A DNA stretch of 64,000 nt from positions 2,170,001 through 2,234,000 of the forward strand of contig NZ_JAGIOB010000001.1 of NCBI RefSeq assembly GCF_017876495.1, written 5' to 3'. The translations under genes were made by a program, and so were the position numbers. Below, piece by piece: positions 1 through 11,241 of this stretch; the stretch's first letter is position 1; each line of letters opens with the position of its first letter. The notes below the pieces were generated by a model. It saw only the letters and a list, made by a program, of their open reading frames with translations, ran no database searches and was not told the origin of the DNA. Origin of the DNA: Microlunatus capsulatus (lineage in GTDB: Bacteria > Actinomycetota > Actinomycetes > Propionibacteriales > Propionibacteriaceae).

Positions 1-403
1 GCTGCTGCCGGAGTCCGAGCACCCGCACGGGCTGCCGGACTCGGAGTTCGACACCCTCTTCACCGCCGACAAGCCGGTGATCTTCGCCTTCCACGGCTAC
101 CCCTGGCTGGTGCACCGGCTCACCTACCGCCGGACCAACCACGCGCAGCTGCACGTCCGCGGCTACAAGGAGAACGGCACGACGACGACGCCGTTCGACA
201 TGGTGATGCTCAACGACCTCGACCGGTACCACCTGGTCGTCGACGTCATCGACCGCGTGCCCGCGCTGCGCTCCCGGGCGGCGGGGCTGCGCCAGGAGAT
301 GGTCGACACCCGGCTGCGGGCGCGGACCTGGACCCGCGAGCACGGCGTCGACCTGCCCGAGGTGGCGGAGTGGACGTGGCCGGGCGCGACCGGGCAGGCC
401 TGA
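1..403 (+). CDS. xfp: Phosphoketolase, C-terminal part (5' end outside window)
   Basis: Last 133 codons of a xylulose-5-phosphate/fructose-6-phosphate phosphoketolase, a thiamine-diphosphate enzyme that splits the sugar phosphate into acetyl phosphate and glyceraldehyde-3-phosphate or erythrose-4-phosphate. The frame is open from base 2. The fragment carries the family's conserved C-terminal segments: [13 protein letters not shown], then the [17 protein letters not shown] stretch and the LNDLDRYHL helix. About 660 residues, including the diphosphate-binding core, must lie upstream of the window. The stop is followed after 13 bp by the convergent end of the next gene. Family assignment is firm; substrate preference cannot be read from this part. 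Confidence 0.93.
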   Translation, partial: LLPESEHPHGLPDSEFDTLFTADKPVIFAFHGYPWLVHRLTYRRTNHAQLHVRGYKENGTTTTPFDMVMLNDLDRYHLVVDVIDRVPALRSRAAGLRQEMVDTRLRARTWTREHGVDLPEVAEWTWPGATGQA

Positions 404-416
404 CGCGGGGGCGGGG

Positions 417-1523
417 TCAGCGCGCGACGTCGTCCCGGGCGTCGTCGGGGTCGCGGAGCGAGCTGAGGTCGCGGTACCAGCGCGGCAGCACGTGGGCCGC
501 CTGCAGGTCGGCGACGTAGCGGGCGCTGGCCGCGCCGAAGACGACGTCGCCGCCCAGCCCCGGCTCGGCCGAGAGGAGCGCGCCGACGGCGTCGGTGGCC
601 GCCAGGTCCTCGCGCCGCGGCTCGGCGCCCAGCTGCTCGTCGAACCAGCGGCCGCCCTCCTCGCTGCCGCCGAGGCGGCGGTGGCCGCGGGCCAAGCGGG
701 CCGTCGCCAGCGGGGCCATCACCTCGGTGCACGCGAGGTGGCCCAGCGCGGCGCCCCGCCAGCGCCGCTGCAGGCCCAGCAGGGTGACGAGGTTGGTGGT
801 CAGCAGCGTCACCCCGGGCAGCCGGTCGACGTGCTCCCCGTAGCCGGTGCCCAGCCCCCAGGACCGCAGCAGCTCCCGGTACAGCTCGGCGCGCATCAGC
901 GGCAGCCGGCCGCGTCCCCAGGTCTGCGCCTCCAGCTCGGCCAGCGCCACCTTGGGCTCCCCCGAGAGCCGCGGCAGCGTCCAGGCGTAGCCGTCGCCGG
1001 CCCGCAGCTCGGCGGGGGCGCGGTGCACCAGCAGCTCGCGCAGCTGCTCGGCGGTGCCCTCGCGCACCAGGTGCTCCGCCGGGGAGGCGGTGAGGTCGTC
1101 GCGGCGGCCGAGGGCGACGACGCGGGAGACGGTCGCCTCCAGCCCGCGCTGGCGCAGGCTGTGCGGCGCGCCGACCTCGCTCTCCAGTGCGGCCAGCACC
1201 AGCTGCTCCCACTCCTGCCGGGCGCGCAGCAGGTCGGGCTGCCACTCCCACTCCTCCGGCACGCCGGCCAGGCCGCGGTGGTGCAGCTCGTAGACGCAGT
1301 GCAGCGCCAGCTGGAGGTCGTCGTCGGCCAGCGCCTCGCCCAGCAGGCCGTCCCACCACAGGGCGTCGCCCACCCGGACCTCCCAGGGGCGGCGCCGGAG
1401 CAGGTGCAGCAGGGCGGCGCTGACGGGCCCGCGCGGGGCGGGGAGCGGGGCGGGCGGGTCCACGACGGCGGCGGTGCCGGCGGGAACGGCCGGGGCGGCG
1501 GTCGGGTGGTCGGGGGGTGCCAC
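417..1523 (-). CDS. Iron-containing redox enzyme family protein (haem-oxygenase-like fold)
   Basis: 368-residue protein with a Pro/Ala-rich N-terminus (first ~30 residues) followed by a mostly helical domain typical of the iron-containing redox enzyme family, whose members have a haem-oxygenase-like fold and can hold a diiron centre. Candidate metal ligands are Glu and His in the helices reading YELHHRG (about residue 80), GLGTGYGEH and ALGHLACTEVMAP. Start is GTG with GAGAGGA about 8 nt upstream. A possible -10 (TAACCT, 1679-1684, minus strand) would give a leader of about 150 nt. No metabolic neighbour reveals its substrate. Family call is good; reaction unknown. Confidence 0.72.
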   Translation of the reverse strand: MAPPDHPTAAPAVPAGTAAVVDPPAPLPAPRGPVSAALLHLLRRRPWEVRVGDALWWDGLLGEALADDDLQLALHCVYELHHRGLAGVPEEWEWQPDLLRARQEWEQLVLAALESEVGAPHSLRQRGLEATVSRVVALGRRDDLTASPAEHLVREGTAEQLRELLVHRAPAELRAGDGYAWTLPRLSGEPKVALAELEAQTWGRGRLPLMRAELYRELLRSWGLGTGYGEHVDRLPGVTLLTTNLVTLLGLQRRWRGAALGHLACTEVMAPLATARLARGHRRLGGSEEGGRWFDEQLGAEPRREDLAATDAVGALLSAEPGLGGDVVFGAASARYVADLQAAHVLPRWYRDLSSLRDPDDARDDVAR

Positions 1524-1750
1524 GCGGACGTCCTCTCGGGGGAGTCCCGGCCGAGGGCGGGTCCCGGGCGCAGAAGGGCAGACCGCCCGGCGACCGGGTG
1601 GGGAGCCGGCGCAGCCGCGCCGGTCCGGGCCGGGGTCACCGGCCCGCTGCCCCCTCCGTGCTGAAGAGGCGTGGGGTCAGGTTAGCGCGGTCGCGCCGCG
1701 GAGGACGCGACGCGGATGTCGCCGGGAGCGGAACCCGCCCGGGGCACCGG

Positions 1751-2491
1751 TCAGGAGGCGGCGTCGACCTGGAAGGGGGCCGGGGCCTCCGCCAGCGCGG
1801 GGTCGGCCGCCGCGACCACCTGGCCGGCGGCGGCGTGCAGCCGGATGTTGTAGTTCTGCGAGTAGCGGCGGAGCAGGTCGAAGGCCGCGTCGGCGCTGCT
1901 GCCGTTGCGCTCCATGAGCATCCCGAGCGCCATGTCGATCCGGCGCCGGCGGTCCATCGCCGCCGCCCGGTCGTCGAGCTCGCGCGCCTGCCGCACCAGG
2001 TGCAGGGCCAGCCCGATGCCGCCGGCCACGTCCAGCGCCGTCCGCTCGACGAGCTCGCGCTGGGCGGCGCTGACGCCGTCGAGCCGGGAGTCGTAGACCT
2101 TGAGCACCGCCGCCGGCCGGTCGTCGACGTGCACCGGGACCGAGAGGCAGCAGGCGGCGCCGCGGGCGGCGGCCCGGGGTCCGTAGTCGCCCCACCGGTC
2201 GTCGGCACCGAGGTCGGGGACGTAGAGGCCCTCACCCGACTGCAGCGCGTGCAGGCACGGACCGGTCCCGATGGAGTACTGCAGCAGGTCGACCTCCAGC
2301 GCCAGGTCGCTGCTGGAGCCGATGGTGATCGGCGTGGTGTCGAGGCCGAAGGTGACGGCCACCCCCGCCACGTCGCCCAGCTTGGCGGCCGTGCGGCCGG
2401 CCAGGTCCTCGAGGTAGTCCACCAGCAGCGGCACCAGGGCGTGCGCGGCCGCGCCGTCCTCGTCCTGCTGCACCTGACCCGTACCCGCCAC
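1751..2491 (-). CDS. GAF and ANTAR domain-containing regulator
   Basis: 246-residue protein with a GAF sensor domain (about residues 20-165) and a C-terminal ANTAR RNA-binding domain (about 175-228, with the typical DMALGMLMERNGSSADAAFDLLRR helix pattern). ANTAR proteins bind paired hairpins in transcripts and prevent termination; GAF-ANTAR proteins are abundant in actinobacteria and probably respond to small ligands or redox state. The frame stays open far upstream, but the GTG at 2491 is preceded by GAGGAGG with a 6-nt spacer, and homology begins just after it, so the start was set there. It stands alone, 76 bp downstream of the rocD stop on the same strand. Target RNA is unknown. Confidence 0.85.
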   Translation of the reverse strand: MAGTGQVQQDEDGAAAHALVPLLVDYLEDLAGRTAAKLGDVAGVAVTFGLDTTPITIGSSSDLALEVDLLQYSIGTGPCLHALQSGEGLYVPDLGADDRWGDYGPRAAARGAACCLSVPVHVDDRPAAVLKVYDSRLDGVSAAQRELVERTALDVAGGIGLALHLVRQARELDDRAAAMDRRRRIDMALGMLMERNGSSADAAFDLLRRYSQNYNIRLHAAAGQVVAAADPALAEAPAPFQVDAAS

Positions 2492-2567
2492 CCACGTCCT
2501 CCTCGCGTCTCGAACCGCGCCAGCATGCCAGACGCGGACCAACGCGGCGGCCACCGCGGGCGGCGGC

Positions 2568-3832
<1,265 letters not shown>

Positions 3833-3836
<4 letters not shown>

Positions 3837-4723
3837 CGCGGGGTACCTCCGGAGGGGGTGGTGGGACGGGTGGGTCGGATCTCCTGCGTGCAGCACTTGA
3901 CGCCGCCGCCGCCCAGGAGCAGCTCGGAGACGTCGACCTCGACGGGGCGGTAGCCGGCGGCGGCCAGCGCGCCGACGAGGTGCGGGGCGCCGGCGGGCAG
4001 CCAGACGTGCAGGCCGTCGCTGACGGCGTTGAGGCCCAGGCACGCCGCGTCGGCCGCGGTGGCCAGCACGGCGTCGGGGAACAGCGCGGCCAGCCGCTGC
4101 CGGCTGGCCGGGCTGAAGGCGGCCGGGTGGTAGGCGATGTGGTCGGCGCGGTCGTCGAGCACCGTGAGCGCGACGTCGAGGTGGTAGTAGACCGGGCTGA
4201 CCAGCTCGAGGCTGACGACCTCCCGGCCGGTCAGCCGGGCGAGCTCGGCGTGGGCGTCGGGGCTGGTCCGGAAGCCGTGGCCGGCCAGCACGCGGTCGGA
4301 CAGCACGGCGAAGTCGCCCTCGGCCTCGTTGACGGCGACCGGGGCGGTGACGACGCCGGAGCCGCCCAGCCGGGCGGCGTGCCAGGCGCCGTGGGACGCG
4401 GCCTCGGCAGCCCGCTGCGGGGTGGCGAAGCGCGCCTGCAGGACGTGGCCGTCGACGACGGTGGCGCCGTTGGCGGCGAACACCATGTCGGGCAGGCCCT
4501 CGACGGGGTCCAGCAGGTCGACGCGGTGGCCGGCCGCGCGGTAGGCCTCCACCAGGGCGCTCCACTGGGCCAGCGCCCGGCCGCGGTCGACCGGGGCGCC
4601 CGGGTGCATCCACGGGTTGATGGCGTAGAGGACGTCGAAGGAGGTGGGCGGGCACATCAGGTAGTGCCGCGGCGAGGCCCGCCGCAGGGCGGCCTCCGGC
4701 CGGGTCAGCACGCTCGACGTCAT
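3833..4723 (-). CDS. Guanidine-modifying hydrolase (dimethylargininase/arginine hydrolase family)
   Basis: 296-residue member of the amidinotransferase/dimethylargininase superfamily (five-bladed propeller). Landmarks: NPWMHPGAPVDRGRA near the N-terminus, GLPDMVFAANGA (about residues 75-87), the catalytic-His segment VYYHLDVALTVL and the C-terminal nucleophile in GGGGVKCCTQEI (Cys277/278). Family enzymes attack the guanidinium carbon of arginine or methylarginines. Most databases would name it dimethylargininase (ddaH), but its coupling to rocD suggests that the product reaches ornithine, so an arginine-dihydrolase (ArgZ-like) activity is possible. The ATG lies 7 nt after a TAAACT -10, consistent with a leaderless mRNA. 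Confidence 0.85.
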
Positions 4724-4780
4724 GGGCCGAGTTTAGGTCGACTCTTGCGCAACACATGGTCCGCGATGTAGGAACTTGGG
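4724..4780. promoter_or_regulatory. Divergent promoter region between hydrolase-rocD operon and lrp gene
   Basis: 57-bp divergent spacer. On the minus strand TAAACT (4730-4735) lies exactly 7 nt before the ATG at 4723. On the plus strand TTGCGC (4745-4750), an 18-bp spacer and TAGGAA (4769-4774) lie before the GTG at 4781. Both transcripts would be leaderless. A perfect palindrome TTGCGCAA (4745-4752) sits in the middle and is a plausible site for the Lrp-type regulator; that binding is inference. Confidence 0.6.
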
Positions 4781-5215
4781 GTGCATCCATTGCGTCTTGA
4801 TGACCTCGACCGCAACATCATTGCTCGCCTGGTCGAGAACGGCCGCGAGAGCTTCGCCGCCCTCGGCACCCGCGTCGGGCTGTCCACGGCGGCCACCAAG
4901 CGGCGGGTCGACCGGCTGCGCGCCGAGGGCGTCATCCGCCGGTTCACCGCCGAGATCGAGCCGACGGCGCTGGGCTGGACGATCGAGGCGTTCGTCGAGC
5001 TGTACTGCGAGGGCCGCGTCCCCCCGGACGGGATGCGCGAGCTGGCCCTCAGCATCCCCGAGGTCAGCGAGGCCTACACCGTCACCGGCGAGGCCGACGG
5101 CATCCTGCTGGTGCGCGCCTCCGACGCGGCCCACTTCGAGAAGGTGCTGGGGGTCATCCGCAACCACCCGGGCGTCAGCCGCACCCGCTCGGCCGTCGTC
5201 CTCTCGCACCTGTAG
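4781..5215 (+). CDS. Lrp/AsnC family transcriptional regulator
   Basis: 144 residues: N-terminal AsnC-type helix-turn-helix (about 4-60; [17 protein letters not shown] and [21 protein letters not shown]) and a C-terminal RAM/Lrp ligand-binding domain (about 65-140; [19 protein letters not shown]). Transcribed divergently from the guanidine-hydrolase/rocD operon, so it is probably the operon's arginine- or ornithine-responsive regulator, and probably autoregulated through the shared 57-bp spacer. Start is GTG at 4781, fixed by the domain beginning directly there. Confidence 0.92.
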   Translation: MHPLRLDDLDRNIIARLVENGRESFAALGTRVGLSTAATKRRVDRLRAEGVIRRFTAEIEPTALGWTIEAFVELYCEGRVPPDGMRELALSIPEVSEAYTVTGEADGILLVRASDAAHFEKVLGVIRNHPGVSRTRSAVVLSHL

Positions 5216-5320
5216 GTCACAACTCGGCAGCCCGGGCCCGACCCCGGCGGCGGAGGTGGCAGGATCGTCGGCGGACCCGCCCCCGCGGGTCACGACGGAA
5301 GATCCCGGCGCGCGATGCGT

Positions 5321-5326
5321 TAGGTT
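5321..5326 (+). promoter_or_regulatory. Predicted -10 box upstream of panB
   Basis: TAGGTT hexamer about 93 nt before the chosen panB GTG. It matches the TANNNT -10 pattern seen at many genes here. No clear -35 element accompanies it. A transcript from here would carry a leader of roughly 85 nt. Confidence 0.4.
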
Positions 5327-5418
5327 CTCACGCGCCGCAGGTCGTGCAGAGTTCAACGACCCGGGGGGCCGCACGACGTGACCGGACCAGGGACGAGAGA
5401 GATACGAGGGTCGAGCCA

Positions 5419-6327
5419 GTGACTGAGCCGAGCGCGGCGCCACGTCGTTTCCGGGTCACCGACTTCGCCACCGCCAAGCGCGAGGGCCGGCGCTGGGCGA
5501 TGCTCACCAGCTACGACCAGTACACCGCCGGCCTGTTCGACGAGGCCGGGGTGTGGAGCCTGCTCGTCGGCGACTCCGCCGCCAACAACGTCTACGGCTA
5601 CGACTCGACGCTGCCGGTCACCGTCGACGAGCTGCTGCCGCTGGTGCGCGCCGTCGTCCGCTCCACCCGGCGGGCCTTCGTCGTCGGCGACCTGCCCTTC
5701 GGCTCCTACGAGGCCGGTCCCGGCCAGGCCCTGCAGACCGCCATCCGCTTCATGAAGGAGGGCGGCTGCCACGCGGTGAAGTTCGAGGGCGGGGTCCGGG
5801 TCGCCGAGCAGGTGGCCAAGGTCACCGGCGCCGGCATCCCCGTGATGGGCCACATCGGCTTCACCCCGCAGAGCGAGCACCAGCTGGGCGGCTACCGCGT
5901 GCAGGGCCGCGGCGACAGCGCCGCCCGGCTGCTGGAGGACGCGCACGCCGTCGCCGAGGCCGGCGCCTTCGCCGTCGTGCTGGAGATGGTGCCCGGCGAC
6001 CTCGCCGCGCGGGTGACCGCCGAGCTGCCCATCCCGACCGTCGGGATCGGCGCCGGCCCGTCCTGCGACGCCCAGGTCTTGGTGTGGCAGGACATGCTGG
6101 GACTGCGGCAGGGCAAGGTGACGCGCTTCGTCAAGCAGTACGCCGACCTCGCCTCGGTCATCTCGACCGCCGCCGCGGCCTACGTGGCCGACGTCGCCGA
6201 GGGCACGTTCCCGACCGCGGCGCACACCTTCGCCGACACCCCGTCCCCCGCCGTCCCGTCCCACCCGTCCGACCCGGCCCCGGCCGGCCCGCCACCCGTC
6301 CCGGGTGCGCCAGGAGCTCTCTCGTGA
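5419..6327 (+). CDS. panB: 3-methyl-2-oxobutanoate hydroxymethyltransferase (ketopantoate synthase)
   Basis: 302 residues. Transfers a hydroxymethyl group from 5,10-methylene-THF to 3-methyl-2-oxobutanoate, the first step of pantothenate synthesis. Conserved segments: [17 protein letters not shown], the metal-binding [22 protein letters not shown] and [12 protein letters not shown]. The GTG at 5419 was chosen over an in-frame upstream start because GAGGG lies about 8 nt before it and homology starts after it. The last ~38 residues are a Pro/Ala/Ser-rich tail beyond the usual barrel end. Stop overlaps panC by 4 nt (GTGA). Confidence 0.93.
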   Translation: MTEPSAAPRRFRVTDFATAKREGRRWAMLTSYDQYTAGLFDEAGVWSLLVGDSAANNVYGYDSTLPVTVDELLPLVRAVVRSTRRAFVVGDLPFGSYEAGPGQALQTAIRFMKEGGCHAVKFEGGVRVAEQVAKVTGAGIPVMGHIGFTPQSEHQLGGYRVQGRGDSAARLLEDAHAVAEAGAFAVVLEMVPGDLAARVTAELPIPTVGIGAGPSCDAQVLVWQDMLGLRQGKVTRFVKQYADLASVISTAAAAYVADVAEGTFPTAAHTFADTPSPAVPSHPSDPAPAGPPPVPGAPGALS

Positions 6328-7211
6328 TCGTCGCCCACTCCCTCGCCGACTTCGCCACCGCCCGCGCCGACCTCGACGCCGCCGGCCACCGGCGCGTCGC
6401 CTTCGTCGCCACCATGGGCGCCCTGCACGCCGGCCACCGCGAGCTGATCCGGCTGGCCCGCGCCAGCGGTGACGCCGTCGTCGTCAGCATCTTCGTCAAC
6501 CCGCTGCAGTTCGGGCCGGGCGAGGACTACGCCCGCTACCCCCGCCCCCTGGAGGACGACCTCGCCGTCTGCGCGGAGGAGGGCGTCGACCTCGTCCTGG
6601 TCCCGACGGTGGCCGAGCTGTACCCCGCCGGCCGCCAGGTCACCGTGCACGCCGGCACGATGGGGACGGTGCTCGAGGGCCGCTCCCGGCCCGGCCACTT
6701 CGACGGCGTGCTCACCGTGGTGGCCAAGCTCTTCCACGTCGTCCGGCCCGCCCTGTCGTTCTTCGGGCAGAAGGACGCCCAGCAGCTGACGGTCATCCAG
6801 CGGATGGTCACCGACCTCAACATGGACGTCGAGGTGGTCGGCGCCCCGACCGTCCGCGAGGCCGACGGCCTGGCGCTGTCCAGCCGGAACGTCTTCCTCT
6901 CCGCGGGCGAGCGGGCGCTGGCCACGAGCCTCTCCACGGCGCTGCGCCGGGCCGCGGCGGCCGACAGCGTGCCCGCCGCGAAGGTCGCGGCCAACGAGGT
7001 GCTGGACCGCGTGCAGTTCGAGCCCGACTTCGAGCTCGACTACGCCGTCCTGGTGCACCCGACGACGTTCGCCGAGGTCCCCGACGACCACACCGGTCCG
7101 GTGCGCATGCTGGTGGCCGCGAAGGTCGGCTCGACCCGGCTGATCGACAACGCGCTGCTGGAGCTGCCCGCCCCGCTGCCCGAGCAGGAGACGGTCGACC
7201 GGGCGGTCTGA
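6324..7211 (+). CDS. panC: Pantoate--beta-alanine ligase (pantothenate synthetase)
   Basis: 295 residues. ATP-dependent condensation of pantoate with beta-alanine through a pantoyl adenylate. Shows the nucleotidyltransferase motif [12 protein letters not shown] (HIGH-type), [18 protein letters not shown], the [16 protein letters not shown] segment and the KMSKS-like [10 protein letters not shown]. Translationally coupled to panB by a GTGA overlap; the two form the ketopantoate-to-pantothenate arm. No panD or panE is in the window, so beta-alanine and pantoate supply lie elsewhere. Confidence 0.94.
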   Translation: MIVAHSLADFATARADLDAAGHRRVAFVATMGALHAGHRELIRLARASGDAVVVSIFVNPLQFGPGEDYARYPRPLEDDLAVCAEEGVDLVLVPTVAELYPAGRQVTVHAGTMGTVLEGRSRPGHFDGVLTVVAKLFHVVRPALSFFGQKDAQQLTVIQRMVTDLNMDVEVVGAPTVREADGLALSSRNVFLSAGERALATSLSTALRRAAAADSVPAAKVAANEVLDRVQFEPDFELDYAVLVHPTTFAEVPDDHTGPVRMLVAAKVGSTRLIDNALLELPAPLPEQETVDRAV

Positions 7212-7239
7212 CGCCCCGCCGACCGCCGGACGCCGCCCC

Positions 7240-8193
<954 letters not shown>

Positions 8194-8209
8194 CCGGCCC
8201 GGGGGCCGG
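8194..8209. terminator. Hairpin between convergent genes
   Basis: CCGGCC, 4-nt loop CGGG, GGCCGG, sitting in the 25-bp gap between the convergent stops at 8193 and 8219. No T tract. Plausible bidirectional terminator; short stem makes it uncertain. Confidence 0.4.
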
Positions 8210-8218
8210 CGGCGGGGC

Positions 8219-9031
8219 TCAGGCCTCGCGCCAGTCCTGGCTGGTGAGGTGCGAGCCGGCCTGCGGCCCCATCTGCAGCATCCCGCCGTCGACCACCCAG
8301 GAGGCGCCGGTCACGTAGCTGGACTGCGGCGAGGCCAGGAAGGCGACGACGTCGGCGATCTCGTAGGCGTGGCCGGGCCGCCCCAGCGGCACGCCCGGGC
8401 GCTCGGTCTGCGTCGGGTCCTCGTCGGTCTGGCCGGTCATCGGGGTGGCGATCTCCCCCGGTGCGACGGCGTTCGCGGTGATGCCCTGCGCACCGAGCTC
8501 CAGCGCGATCGTCTTCACCAGCCCGCCGAGGCCGTGCTTGGCCGCGTCGTAGGCGCTGGAGCCGACGCGGGGCTGGTGCTCGTGGACGCTGGTCACCGCG
8601 ATCAGCCGGCCGCCGCGACCCTGGCGGACCAGGTGCTTCGCCGCGGCCTGCAGGCAGACGAAGGCGCCGTCGAGGTCGGTGGCCAGCGTCTGGCGCCAGG
8701 TGTCGAGGTCCAGCTCGAGGAACGCGGTGCCGTCGCCGGTGCCGGCGTTGTTGACGAAGACGTCGAGCCCGCCCAGCTGCTCGACCAGGCCGTCGACGAC
8801 GGCGGCGCAGGAGGCGAGGTCGGTGGTGTCGAGCCGGGCGACGTAGGCCTGGCGGCCGTGGGAGCGGACCTCCTCGGCGGTGGCCTCGGCACCCTCGGCG
8901 TCGGTGTGCCAGGTGATCCCGACATCCATCCCGGCCTTGGCCAGGGCCACCGCGGTGGCCTTGCCGATGCCGGAGTCGGACGCGGTGACGACGGCGCGCG
9001 AGGGCTGGAACTGACGGGGGTCGAACGGCAC
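8219..9031 (-). CDS. SDR family oxidoreductase
   Basis: 270-residue classical short-chain dehydrogenase. The cofactor motif is VTASDSGIGKATA, where the first Gly of TGxxxGIG is replaced by Ser-Asp. NNAG (about 90-95), the catalytic Ser in VTSVHEHQP, YDAAKHG (Tyr-x-x-x-Lys) and the C-terminal GGMLQMGPQ region are all present. Resembles glucose 1-dehydrogenase-like SDRs; Glu-poor and Thr-rich after the second strand (WHTDAEGAEAT), so NADP preference is likely but unproven. GTG start with GAGGAGAG upstream. Substrate unknown. Confidence 0.88.
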   Translation of the reverse strand: MPFDPRQFQPSRAVVTASDSGIGKATAVALAKAGMDVGITWHTDAEGAEATAEEVRSHGRQAYVARLDTTDLASCAAVVDGLVEQLGGLDVFVNNAGTGDGTAFLELDLDTWRQTLATDLDGAFVCLQAAAKHLVRQGRGGRLIAVTSVHEHQPRVGSSAYDAAKHGLGGLVKTIALELGAQGITANAVAPGEIATPMTGQTDEDPTQTERPGVPLGRPGHAYEIADVVAFLASPQSSYVTGASWVVDGGMLQMGPQAGSHLTSQDWREA

Positions 9032-9207
9032 GGTGCTCTCCTCGGACGGGGGTGGTCTGTGCTCCCCCCGGTACCCGCCGGCGGGCCGGTCACACCCGTC
9101 GGGGTGGAGAGAAGAGGCCCCGGACCTGGGAGGATGGGACCCGGCACCCGGAGCCCCCGGGTGCCGCTGTGCGCCGGGACCGTCCCGGCCGATCCCTGGA
9201 GGACCCG

Positions 9208-10116
9208 ATGCCCGACGTCTCGAGCGACGCCACCCGCTGCGCCGTGGTCTGCAACCCGACCAAGGTCTCCGACGGGTTCCGCGCCCTGGTCACCGAGCGC
9301 ACGGAGGCCGTGGGCTGGGCCCCGCCGCTGTGGCTCGAGACCAGCGAGGACGACCCGGGCCGCGGGATGACCCGGGAGGCGCTGGCGGCCGGCGTCGACG
9401 TCGTGCTGGCCGCAGGCGGCGACGGCACGATCCGCGTCGTCGCCGACGCGATGGCGGGCTCCGGCACCACGATGGCGGTGATCCCGGCGGGCACCGGCAA
9501 CCTGCTGGCGCGCAACCTCGACCTGCCGCTGGAGGAGGCGGGCGCCCTCGAGGTGGCCCTCGCCGGCCGCACCCGCGCGATCGACCTCGTCGCCCTCGCG
9601 GTCGACGGCGGGCCCGAGGAGCACTTCGCCGTGATGGCCGGCGTCGGGGTGGACGCCACGATCATGGACGAGGTCGACCCGGCCCTGAAGAAGAAGGTCG
9701 GCCCGGCCGCCTACTTCGTCGCCGCCGGGAAGGCGCTCGGCCGGCTGCCGATCCCCATGGAGGTCAGCGTCGACGGCGGCCGCCGGCACCGCCGCCGGGC
9801 CATGACCTGCCTCATCGGGAACGTCGGGAAGCTGCCCGGCGGCCTGGTGCTGATGCCCGACGCGCAGGCCGACGACGGCCGGCTCGACGTCTACGTCGCC
9901 TCCCCGCTGCGGGTCAGCCACTGGCTCAAGCTCGCGCTGCGGGTCATCACCCGGCGCGGCCAGCGCGACGACCAGGTGGACTCCTGGCAGGGCGGCCGGG
10001 TGGAGCTGACGCTGCGCCGCGCCGAGGCCTACCAGCTCGACGGCGACGTCGTCGGCGAGGGCCGCCGGCTCGTCGCCGAGGTCCGCCGCGGCGCGCTGAC
10101 CGTCTGCGTCCCCTGA
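9208..10116 (+). CDS. Diacylglycerol kinase-type lipid kinase (YegS/DagK family)
   Basis: 302 residues with the catalytic domain signature LAAGGDGTIRVVADAM (about 71-86) and PAGTGNLLARNLDLP (about 93-108), then the second beta-rich domain with AGVGVDATIMDEV and LDVYVASP. The C-terminal GDVVGEG is the usual end motif. Such kinases phosphorylate diacylglycerol or sphingosine-like lipids with ATP at the membrane face. ATG at 9208 follows TGGAGGACCCG. It is a single-gene unit closed by the strong hairpin at 10122-10151. Confidence 0.9.
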   Translation: MPDVSSDATRCAVVCNPTKVSDGFRALVTERTEAVGWAPPLWLETSEDDPGRGMTREALAAGVDVVLAAGGDGTIRVVADAMAGSGTTMAVIPAGTGNLLARNLDLPLEEAGALEVALAGRTRAIDLVALAVDGGPEEHFAVMAGVGVDATIMDEVDPALKKKVGPAAYFVAAGKALGRLPIPMEVSVDGGRRHRRRAMTCLIGNVGKLPGGLVLMPDAQADDGRLDVYVASPLRVSHWLKLALRVITRRGQRDDQVDSWQGGRVELTLRRAEAYQLDGDVVGEGRRLVAEVRRGALTVCVP

Positions 10117-10121
10117 GCGCC

Positions 10122-10151
10122 GCCGGGCCGGGGGGCGCCGCCCGGCCCGGC
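10122..10151 (+). terminator. Strong hairpin after the lipid kinase gene
   Basis: Ten-bp perfect stem GCCGGGCCGG / CCGGCCCGGC with a 10-nt loop, starting 5 nt after the stop. No T tract, as is common for terminators in very GC-rich actinobacteria. Confidence 0.6.
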
Positions 10152-10235
10152 ATCCCCTCGGCCTGCATCTCGGGGCCCGCGGTCGGGGGAACCCTGGGCG
10201 ACGGCTCGGCCCGACCGGCCGTCGTGCCCGCGGCG

Positions 10236-10241
10236 TAGGCT
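10236..10241 (+). promoter_or_regulatory. Predicted -10 box for the NAD(P)-binding/CPBP operon
   Basis: TAGGCT, 34 nt before the ATG at 10276, with AGGAGG in the expected leader at about 10264. Matches the TANNNT consensus; no convincing -35. Confidence 0.5.
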
Positions 10242-10275
10242 CGCGGCGTCCGTCCCCAGGCCCCAGGAGGCCCCC

Positions 10276-11241
10276 ATGGGTTCCACCGTGCTCGTCACCG
10301 GCGCCTCCGGGTTCGTCGGGTCGCACCTCGCCACCGCCCTCGTCGAGGCGGGCCACCGGGTCCGCGCGATGACCCGGCACCCCGAGCGCTACACGGGCGC
10401 CGGCGAGCCCGTGCAGGCCGACGTCGCCGACCGCGCGAGCCTGGACCGGGTGATGGCCGGCGTCGACGTCGCCTACTACCTGGTGCACTCCCTCGACAGC
10501 GAGGACTTCGTCGCGAAGGACGCGGAGGCCGCCCGGCACTTCAGCGCCGCCGCCGCGCAGGCCGGCGTCGAGCGGATCGTCTACCTCGGCGGCCTCGGCC
10601 GGGAGGACCAGGACCTCTCCGACCACCTCCGCTCGCGCCGCCAGGTCGAGACGCTGCTCGGCGAGGACGGCGTGCCGGTGACCGTGCTGCGGGCGGCCAT
10701 CGTCATCGGCCACGGCGGCATCTCCTGGGAGATCACCCGCCAGCTGGTCGCCCATCTCCCGGCCATGGTCGTCCCGCGCTGGGCGACGACCCGCACGCAG
10801 CCCATCGCCCTCGCCGACGTGGTGCGCTACCTCGTCGGGGTGCTGGAGCCCGCGGAGGCGAGGGGCCGCACCTTCGAGATCGGCGGCACCGAGGTGCTCA
10901 CCTACGCCGAGATGATGCAGCGGGTCGCGCGGCTGCACCACGGCCGGACGCTGCCGATGGTCACCGTGCCGCTGCTCACCCCCCGGCTGTCCTCGCACTG
11001 GCTGGCCTTCGTCACCGACGTGGACACCGAGACGGCGCGGAACCTCATCGACTCGATGAGCAACGAGGTCGTCGTGCACGAGCAGAGCATCCGCGAGGTC
11101 GTCCCCGGTGAGCCGATGGACTACACCGCCGCGGTCGAGGCCGCCTACGCGCAGCGCGCGGCGGCGCTCGGCGAGGACGACGAGAAGCCGACCGCCCGGC
11201 CGGCCGACCGGGTCCAGGACGAGCGCTCCCCCACCGCATGA
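10276..11241 (+). CDS. NAD(P)H-binding epimerase-like protein (atypical SDR)
   Basis: 321 residues. N-terminal Rossmann fold with TGASGFVGSHLATAL (about 8-22) and an NmrA/atypical-SDR pattern rather than the catalytic YxxxK (AYYLVHSLDSEDF, VERIVYLGGLG). The second half includes ADVVRYLVGVLEPAEARGRTFEIGG, typical of SDRs related to complex I assembly or quinone biosynthesis factors. The C-terminal ~30 residues are charged and disordered. Good Shine-Dalgarno (AGGAGG). Its stop overlaps the CPBP protease start by 4 nt. Function not known. Confidence 0.82.
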   Translation: MGSTVLVTGASGFVGSHLATALVEAGHRVRAMTRHPERYTGAGEPVQADVADRASLDRVMAGVDVAYYLVHSLDSEDFVAKDAEAARHFSAAAAQAGVERIVYLGGLGREDQDLSDHLRSRRQVETLLGEDGVPVTVLRAAIVIGHGGISWEITRQLVAHLPAMVVPRWATTRTQPIALADVVRYLVGVLEPAEARGRTFEIGGTEVLTYAEMMQRVARLHHGRTLPMVTVPLLTPRLSSHWLAFVTDVDTETARNLIDSMSNEVVVHEQSIREVVPGEPMDYTAAVEAAYAQRAAALGEDDEKPTARPADRVQDERSPTA

